In this document: positions 12,750 through 17,962 of the stretch, one piece after another
Layout of the letters: each line of letters begins with the position of its first letter
Numbering within the stretch: the first letter of the stretch is position 1
Assembly: GCA_027577415.1 (NCBI GenBank)
Contig: JANBQS010000441.1
Coordinates: 1 to 17,962, forward strand
Direction of reading: 5' to 3'
From: Coemansia sp. RSA 922
Lineage: Eukaryota; Kickxellomycota; Kickxellomycetes; Kickxellales; Kickxellaceae
Length of the DNA: 17,962 bases
Notes under the pieces: generated by a model
Told to the model about the DNA's origin: nothing
The model's database searches: none
What the model saw: only the letters and a program-made list of their open reading frames with translations
Made by a program: the position numbers and the translations under genes

Positions 12750-14930
12750 TCATACTGCGTAAACACGACTGTATCCAATGACCGAGCGACGACAACACGG
12801 ACAGTGGTCAAAGTTGCGCAGGGCCAGAGCCGACCGACACTCGTTGCAGAGACATAGGCAGCGGCACGGACGGAGCATGACGCAGCGTGGAGATTTCCAA
12901 CACACAACACAAAACACGCCATCCTCGCTCACGGGATCTGCTGCAGGGCGCTTACTTCGGATCAGGGTTGCTAGCGACTCTGTTTCGGAGCGAGAAAACG
13001 GCAGCATTCGTGGTATTTGCCCAGAGTGCGCCATGTGGCGGGCATACATGGCGCGAGTCATTGCGAAGCCAGGACCATATATGGAGTGTGCGATAAATGT
13101 CACGGCGGATGCCAGAGCCTCATTGCCATCCGGCTGTACATCGCTGAGAATCTCGCCTACCAGTGCTGCGGTCTCGCTCACAAGCTCCCCGGATCCTTCG
13201 CTATCTTCATCTTCAATACTGTCTTCATCTTCGCTGCTACCGCCAGTGACACTCGCCGTGCACACATAGTCATAGTCACCCTCATCATCAGAGTCGTTGT
13301 CAGAACTGACATATCCGCGAATACCAGCGCTGCTCTCAGGTGCGCTGTCTGATGCCCGTCGCCACCCATCGTCACCATGCGTAGTCCGCTGTCTATGCCG
13401 TTGTGACTGGCGTGGCACCAGCTCGCGAGATAGTTGTCTTTGCTTGGTCTTTGTCGCGTACAAAAAGAGGGCTGTCATGAGGGCCCACAGACCAGCAGAT
13501 AATTTGCATATAGAGTCAATGCGCGTGTCCTGCAGAACCGTCGCCAAGTCCATCGAGCTAGCAGGAAGCATGTCAGCAATGCCCGGCTCATCGTCGATAA
13601 ACACTGACATCCCTCTTACGCCCTTCGGTGGTGTATCTACGGCTCCAGTGTAAGGCGAGGGCTGAATGACACTGTCTATATACTCATCGAGAGCTGTGGT
13701 GCGAGGACGGCGTATAACACCACATATGCGCGTGAACCCACTGGTGCGGATATTCGAGCTGTGTTGCTTGAGGCAAGTGCTGGCCAGGTCTAGGATCTCA
13801 ACGCTAAAGTCTCTGCGCAGGTCAGGGGTTAGCGGCAATGTGTTCTGATCCAACTCATACAGCGCATCGTCGTCAGCGTCGTCGGTGATACCCTGGAACT
13901 CACCGCTACGGTACACAGCCACGGGGCGTGCTGACGCATGCCGTGTGGGGCGTGAGCTAATGCCAAGGCGATCGACGGTAGTAGCTAGCCAACGTACAGC
14001 AACGGTTACCATCACGATAGCTAGGGACACGGCGAGCAGCGCCATAGACAGCACCTGAACAAATGGGTACATGCTCTGCGGCAAGGAAACAAAATGTCGC
14101 ATACTAAACACAAAGTGGTGCAGCAGCAACATGTTAGCCACGGCAGTGGGCAGCAAGCGCCATTGCCAGCCGCTAGGAACAGCGACGAGAACATGGCTGA
14201 GCATCAGCTTCTCAATGACGCTTAGCAGGGCCAGCTCGTGGATACGCATCGAGGCCCCATAGAAGTAGTATAAAGACATGCGCTCCACCACGCTGCCAAT
14301 GTACTCGTAGGGCGCACAGGGACTGCCCTCTAACCGCGCTACAAACACGTCTATGCAATCGAATATACACGAGGCGAAGAACGCCTCCCACACAGCCTGT
14401 GCTGCCGTCACTGGGCCTACGCCCCACTGCCGAGCCTCCTGTGCCATGCGCCCCACGGGTCCAGCCATCCACCGCCCCGTTGGAGTATCGTTGCTATCTA
14501 ATGCTACGCACGCCCGTACCAGGGCCCGGAGCAGCAAGGCGTGTACTGGTGCATATATTGCCACTCGCGCCACAGCTCCCACTGGCCGTACTCGCTGCCG
14601 CCGCACGAGCACGTGGATCCGGCTAATTGCAAAACCAACCGCCAACCCAAACACAAAGTACCGCGACGCAAAGAGTCCAAACAGTTGGAGTCCCTCCGAC
14701 GACGACGACGACGACGACGACGTCACTGCCGCTTGTCCGCCCATGTTCGGAAGTGCTGTGGTCGTCGTGGCTACCAGAGTTGTTGTCGAGCTGGCTATAG
14801 TCTCCTGTGTGGTAACGGCAATGTGTGTCTCCCACTTGTTGGGCAGCCCTACGATAAACTCTACCAGTTGGTTCAGCGGCCCTCCTAGTCGAAACTCGTG
14901 CAATTGCTGCCACACGTCGGCCGAGCTCAT
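12750..14930 (-). CDS. multi-pass membrane RING-type E3 ubiquitin ligase, Asi1/Asi3-like
   Basis: 726 residues from ATG 14930, 73 nt after a TATAAAT box; the frame runs on upstream without ATG. Likely membrane segments lie near residues 83-105, 122-143, 178-197, 232-252, 260-277 and 287-315, with one more near 474-492. A Ser run (71-78) comes from a GAC repeat on the plus strand, and 544-582 is an acidic loop. The extreme C-terminus is a RING: C674, C677, C689, C691, C695, C698, C710 and C713, with C691 where most RINGs have His. The block PCRCLCLCNECR, then FDHCPCCRRSV and GYSRVYAV, resembles the C-terminal RING of fungal Asi1/Asi3-type proteins. In yeast these inner-nuclear-membrane ligases degrade misplaced membrane proteins and latent Stp1/Stp2. 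The RING is secure; the Asi relationship is a strong guess. Confidence 0.8.
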   Translation of the reverse strand: MSSADVWQQLHEFRLGGPLNQLVEFIVGLPNKWETHIAVTTQETIASSTTTLVATTTTALPNMGGQAAVTSSSSSSSSEGLQLFGLFASRYFVFGLAVGFAISRIHVLVRRQRVRPVGAVARVAIYAPVHALLLRALVRACVALDSNDTPTGRWMAGPVGRMAQEARQWGVGPVTAAQAVWEAFFASCIFDCIDVFVARLEGSPCAPYEYIGSVVERMSLYYFYGASMRIHELALLSVIEKLMLSHVLVAVPSGWQWRLLPTAVANMLLLHHFVFSMRHFVSLPQSMYPFVQVLSMALLAVSLAIVMVTVAVRWLATTVDRLGISSRPTRHASARPVAVYRSGEFQGITDDADDDALYELDQNTLPLTPDLRRDFSVEILDLASTCLKQHSSNIRTSGFTRICGVIRRPRTTALDEYIDSVIQPSPYTGAVDTPPKGVRGMSVFIDDEPGIADMLPASSMDLATVLQDTRIDSICKLSAGLWALMTALFLYATKTKQRQLSRELVPRQSQRHRQRTTHGDDGWRRASDSAPESSAGIRGYVSSDNDSDDEGDYDYVCTASVTGGSSEDEDSIEDEDSEGSGELVSETAALVGEILSDVQPDGNEALASAVTFIAHSIYGPGFAMTRAMYARHMAHSGQIPRMLPFSRSETESLATLIRSKRPAADPVSEDGVFCVVCWKSPRCVMLRPCRCLCLCNECRSALALRNFDHCPCCRRSVIGYSRVYAV
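14698..14721. repeat. (GAC)8 microsatellite within the RING gene
   Basis: Eight GAC units on the plus strand encode the Ser run in the RING protein (TCG codons on the minus strand). Such tracts vary in length between strains. Confidence 0.9.
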
Positions 14931-14996
14931 TATGAAGGAAATAAAAATGAGGAAATGCAGGAAAAAGAATGAATAGACGGAAATAAGTACAAAGTA

Positions 14997-15003
14997 ATTT
15001 ATA
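14997..15003 (-). promoter_or_regulatory. TATA box of the RING gene
   Basis: TATAAAT on the minus strand lies 73 nt before the ATG at 14930, a distance like that seen in the zinc-finger array. Confidence 0.5.
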
Positions 15004-15044
15004 GTGTGGCTAAATAAAGAAAAGAAGTAGGAGAGCTGAAACAA

Positions 15045-16474
15045 AGTCTATAGAAACCCGATTGATGCAACCCTTGACCAATCACTCGGACAAAAGCCAC
15101 TTGCCAACTGTGGATGCATGGTTTTGGATTCGTGAATATTAAACAATAAATCAAAGTAAAAAAATTGAGCTACAGGGGATCTATAATCGCGGCCGTCATG
15201 CTGAGGGGTATGGCCATATCCGTGAAAAAGAAACAGTGAGCTAGATGAGTGTCACTGTTGTGTAATCCTGGAGGTAGTGTCAAAAAAAGGAGACCATATG
15301 GATGACATGCACAGAGCCTCCTTTATTTGGCATGACCATCCAAGAGCATACAACGATGACATTTATATAGCTCACTTGTTCTCTTCATATTTATGGCCAT
15401 TGGCCAAATAGCCACACTGCCGAAACCAGTTCTGACAGTAGTAGTGTACTGGCAGGCTGACACTGAGGATTGATGGATTTACTCAAAACAATGATCTTGA
15501 AAAAGAATAAAAGGGAGATAAGGAAAACTACATCAATTTGGGTGCCAAAAGTGCTCCTTTTATAACTGGTGGTATGCAAGAGAGCTTGTTAGCGTTGTCA
15601 TACCAAAAAACCCCTCCACATTGCTCAAGATTGGAATTGTGCCAGGATCTGCTGACAGAGTTTTTCTTGTGCTAGAACACCCATGCCTTTTGCAAATACA
15701 ATGATATTTATCTGCATCATGAAAAAGAATGTCTTCTCTCACTACTTCTAGCGACAAGATATTATGCAAATCTGCATCTCACCAGCTCCCATGCAAAAAT
15801 TGGTGTTGGTTGTTTGCAGCATGAAAAAAATATATTACATAGTGCACAGGCATACATGATTTCTCTCTTTTTATTATAACACAATGCCTATATAATGATT
15901 GGGGATAAAGCCGTAACTTCTTGCGCAAAAAAGTGTGTACAGTCTCACAAAGTGTTTGAGTAGTATCCAAGATCGTCCATCTTCACCAAGCTCAGACAGC
16001 TAGAGAAGTGTTATAAGTATGACAACACCAGAGTGACTATCAATCGTTGTCTATATATGCAGGTTGAAAAAAGGACGATATTGTCTTGGAAACTAGTTAA
16101 TGCCTTCTCTGCAGATACACATGTCAGCAGAGGCAATCTACAAGGCAGACTGTATGACTGTTGTCGCCTTTCTCATGGAAAACATTTGCTGGTGCTTTCT
16201 TGACAATAGGGGCAATTAGAATAATATGAGACAGTAGGATTGGGAGTCTCAAGAAGAAGATGGAGAGGATCTTGACAACAATGCTGTTAGTAAAACACAG
16301 AGAAACTCGAGAGCATTTGCTAGCAGAACAAATCCGCAATGGCTTTTGTGACCTTATTGATAGAAGAAACGACTAATAGACATAGAACTAGAATACATTT
16401 GTAAATACCAAGCATAGAATAATAATTTTCAATTGTATTTTTTAACACTCATAAAAAGGCTATTATGTCTCTGA
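15045..16474. other. gene-poor AT-rich region
   Basis: No gene can be supported. Minus-strand open frames of 60-70 codons exist but start at TTG and show no domain. Two TATA-like boxes are visible (TATAAAAGG on the minus strand near 15555-15563 and TTATATAG at 15363-15370). A 25-codon minus frame at 15323-15400 contains YKCHRC and then a stop, a faint echo of the zinc-finger family but too short to call. Decayed transposon sequence is possible but was not identified. Confidence 0.4.
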
Positions 16475-16978
16475 TCAACTCAACGAGTTAACGATACCCC
16501 TGATCCACTTGACCGGTCTCTTTAGCAGATTCATACCCCTTCCACCCGTTTTCACTGCCTTGCCGGCACTCTGCTGCGGCTCTAGCTCGCATACCGTCGA
16601 ACCATTGCTAACCAACCGCATTCTAACGTCGCGCGACCTAGTACTACGCATGGGCAGTGACAGAAACTCCTGTCTCCTTTTAGATTCCAAATCAGACACG
16701 CCCCTCGCATTCGGCGAATGTTCTACGTGGTTCCATCCGACCAAAGAAAACCCATCACATTCTTCTTCTTCCTCCTGGGATTCGCGTACATACTGCTCGG
16801 CAAGAACTAGAGCTAGTCCCATGGCTTGCGATTCAGTAAAATCTTGGCGCGGGCGGAGTGATCGCCAAGTATCTCCTTCATAGCAGTTACTTTGTGGTGC
16901 ACAGGAGACGCAGGACCATTCGCTGTGGGCTTGGCGGTACCGATCGGTGGCAAAACTGCGTGTATGTAACAATGGCAT
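16475..16978 (-). CDS. small protein with acidic centre and basic C-terminal helix
   Basis: 167 residues from ATG 16978, about 150 nt after a TATAAAAG box and behind a pyrimidine-rich leader. I do not recognise the family. Visible parts: a CVSC pair near residues 23-26; a helix at about 46-65 (DFTESQAMGLALVLAEQYV) with Ala/Leu spacing a little like a ubiquitin-interacting motif; an acidic run at 69-73 followed by DGFSLV (F77 to V80), which fits the Atg8-interacting motif (acidic residues, then aromatic-x-x-aliphatic); a basic middle; and an amphipathic basic C-terminus (LLKRPVKWIRGIVNSL, 151-166) that could touch membranes. Together these would suit an autophagy or membrane-trafficking adaptor, but short motifs of this kind occur by chance. 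Several GC-rich Arg/Ser stretches support real coding use. Confidence 0.6.
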   Translation of the reverse strand: MPLLHTRSFATDRYRQAHSEWSCVSCAPQSNCYEGDTWRSLRPRQDFTESQAMGLALVLAEQYVRESQEEEEECDGFSLVGWNHVEHSPNARGVSDLESKRRQEFLSLPMRSTRSRDVRMRLVSNGSTVCELEPQQSAGKAVKTGGRGMNLLKRPVKWIRGIVNSLS

Positions 16979-17122
16979 TTTTTCTCTATAGACAGACAAA
17001 GGATGGATGAGGGAGGGAAAAAAGCGGGTGGAGTAAATGAGCAGTTGTATGGAAGGTGTGTGAAACTTGAAGACAGTAGAAAAATGTTTGGTAGATAGTA
17101 TTTTGGCGACAGATGCCCATGG

Positions 17123-17130
17123 CTTTTATA
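17123..17130 (-). promoter_or_regulatory. TATA box of the 167-residue gene
   Basis: TATAAAAG on the minus strand lies about 150 nt before the ATG at 16978, with a C/T-rich leader between. Confidence 0.5.
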
Positions 17131-17133
17131 CAA

Positions 17134-17828
17134 GCGCGAGATCTAGGGACTGACGAATGTTGACACCATCTGGCGTTTATGCTAAATATACGGTAAACAT
17201 CCAACACCTATTGTACCCAAAAAAAGTATCCTTCAACAACACCCCCTCTTCCTCTCGTGTGCTACAGTAACAGTGAGATTAGCTCAGTTGTCCCATCGCG
17301 GATACAGTTCCGAGAAACTACAAAGTAAACAAATGATTTTTTGGGGGGAGCCGTCCCTCTGACTTCCTCCCTCCCTTGAACCAATGTCCTCATTTGCACC
17401 AAAATATGAAGTGTCAGGCTGCGGAGGATCAATACTCCCCCTTTTTTCACGGCATTTAAATGGGGGGAGAGGGAATGGTATTGTTGACTATACTCGGAAC
17501 TCTTTCAAAAAAAAAAATTGGACGATTCTCAGACGACTGTCTCAAGTCGCTATCATTCAGTCGTATTCCTTATACATACGACGTTTATTGTCTCGGATTC
17601 ACTGACATGTGTTTTTATCCTGACTCTGGGATTCAAACACGTGGAGCTAAATCGTATTTTTTTTTGGCTCAGCTGACATGAGGAAAATCCCGCACAGACC
17701 ATAGCAGACTCTGTACGCTCACGTGAAACTAAAAGTTGGGCCGTACTTTAAAAAAAATATGGCCAGGAGAGTTTCCTTTTTAATTCCTCATTCATTTAAA
17801 CATCTTTCGATTCTTATAATTGTTCTCT
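17134..17828. promoter_or_regulatory. divergent promoter region with two CACGTG E-boxes
   Basis: No gene is seen. Two E-boxes lie at 17638-17643 and 17720-17725, 186 and 104 nt before the ATG at 17829. The second reads CACGTGAAAC, which is similar to the yeast inositol/choline response element (CATGTGAAAT) bound by bHLH factors Ino2/Ino4. G-runs at 17342-17347 and 17462-17467 and A/T homopolymers fill the rest. Confidence 0.35.
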
Positions 17829-17962
17829 ATGACTTTAAAAATCTCGCCAGTACACAGTGTGGCTATATTGGGGATAGCCGTTTACCTGCTAGCCATAGTG
17901 CAGCAATGGACGACACTCAAGTATCTGCTCAAGCCTACAGTGACACTACTGATCGCTTATCC
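17829..17962 (+). CDS. N-terminus of a probable YhhN/TMEM86-family membrane protein (partial)
   Basis: The gene runs off the window edge; 44 residues are visible. After MTLKISPVHS there is a hydrophobic segment (VAILGIAVYLLAIV), then QQWTTLKYLLKPTVTLLIAY. The Leu-Lys-Tyr-x-x-Lys-Pro, then Thr-x-Leu-Leu-Ile pattern after the first membrane segment is what I expect of the YhhN/TMEM86 family, multi-pass proteins of about 200-270 residues that include lysoplasmalogenase, which cleaves the vinyl-ether bond of lysoplasmalogens. The ATG is the first after an AT-rich stretch and a short T/C leader. With so little sequence the family is tentative; another small multi-pass membrane protein is possible. 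Confidence 0.5.
   Translation, partial: MTLKISPVHSVAILGIAVYLLAIVQQWTTLKYLLKPTVTLLIAY

Noticed and set aside
14353..14976. 207-codon plus-strand open frame across the RING gene
   Set aside because: Antisense shadow: its Asp run is the GAC repeat that encodes Ser in the real gene, and the rest is Arg/Thr/Pro noise.
15323..15400. 25-codon minus frame containing YKCHRC, possibly a sixth zinc-finger copy
   Set aside because: It lacks the His pair, the family N-terminal box and the shared promoter element, and stops after 25 codons. A coincidence is more likely.
15779..15970. Possible transposase fragment in a 63-codon minus frame
   Set aside because: A vague resemblance to Tc1/mariner C-terminal text could not be anchored to any catalytic residue, and the frame starts at TTG.
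16124..16339. 71-codon hydrophobic minus frame
   Set aside because: No ATG start, no leader or TATA at a sensible distance, and no recognisable pattern besides hydrophobicity.

Overview
The window looks like nuclear DNA of a filamentous fungus, most likely an early-diverging one of the Kickxellales (Coemansia-like). The grounds are compact intron-poor genes with pyrimidine-rich leaders, a GTAAGT...TAG intron, a diverged F-box/LRR-type protein of the kind hugely expanded in Coemansia, and a decayed non-LTR reverse transcriptase of the kind common there. This placement rests on remembered family style, not on a search. No bacterial, organellar, tRNA or rRNA features were recognised.

Layout. 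1-1388: gene-free, with an E-box, a purine tract and a pyrimidine-rich leader. 1389-3021 (+): two-exon bHLH transcription factor. 3055-3735 (-): CCCH protein resembling the N-terminal part of REXO1/Rex3 RNA exonucleases but with no nuclease domain, tail-to-tail with the bHLH gene. 3767-3940 (+): doubtful 57-residue membrane microprotein. 4089-5789 (+): F-box-like gene cut by one in-frame TAA at 5493, its conserved tail still open in the same frame. About 6150-6960 (-): frameshifted reverse-transcriptase relic. 7500-8852 (+): orphan protein with an N-terminal membrane anchor. 9155-9469 (-): small acidic, possibly ubiquitin-fold protein.

10273-12470 (-) is the most unusual part: five consecutive head-to-tail genes for 50-53-residue proteins. 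Each has exactly one C2H2 zinc finger with invariant spacing (C-x2-C-x12-H-x4-H) and a shared N-terminal box (M-N-x-x-Y-S-N-x-x-F-x-R-L). Each has its own TATA promoter preceded by a nearly identical element (about CAGTRTCAAAATTCC) 68-85 nt before the ATG. Two of the five genes are readable only as ORFs below the usual 60-codon cutoff. The array lies in AT-rich DNA between GC-richer housekeeping-type genes and looks like a lineage-specific tandem family.

12750-14930 (-): multi-pass membrane protein with a C-terminal RING like that of the fungal inner-nuclear-membrane ligases Asi1/Asi3. 15045-16474: gene-poor. 16475-16978 (-): small protein with a candidate Atg8-interacting motif. 17829 to the edge (+): start of a probable YhhN/TMEM86 lysoplasmalogenase-family membrane protein.

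The genes do not form one pathway. The zinc-finger array is the only set of neighbours that clearly shares ancestry and probably regulation.
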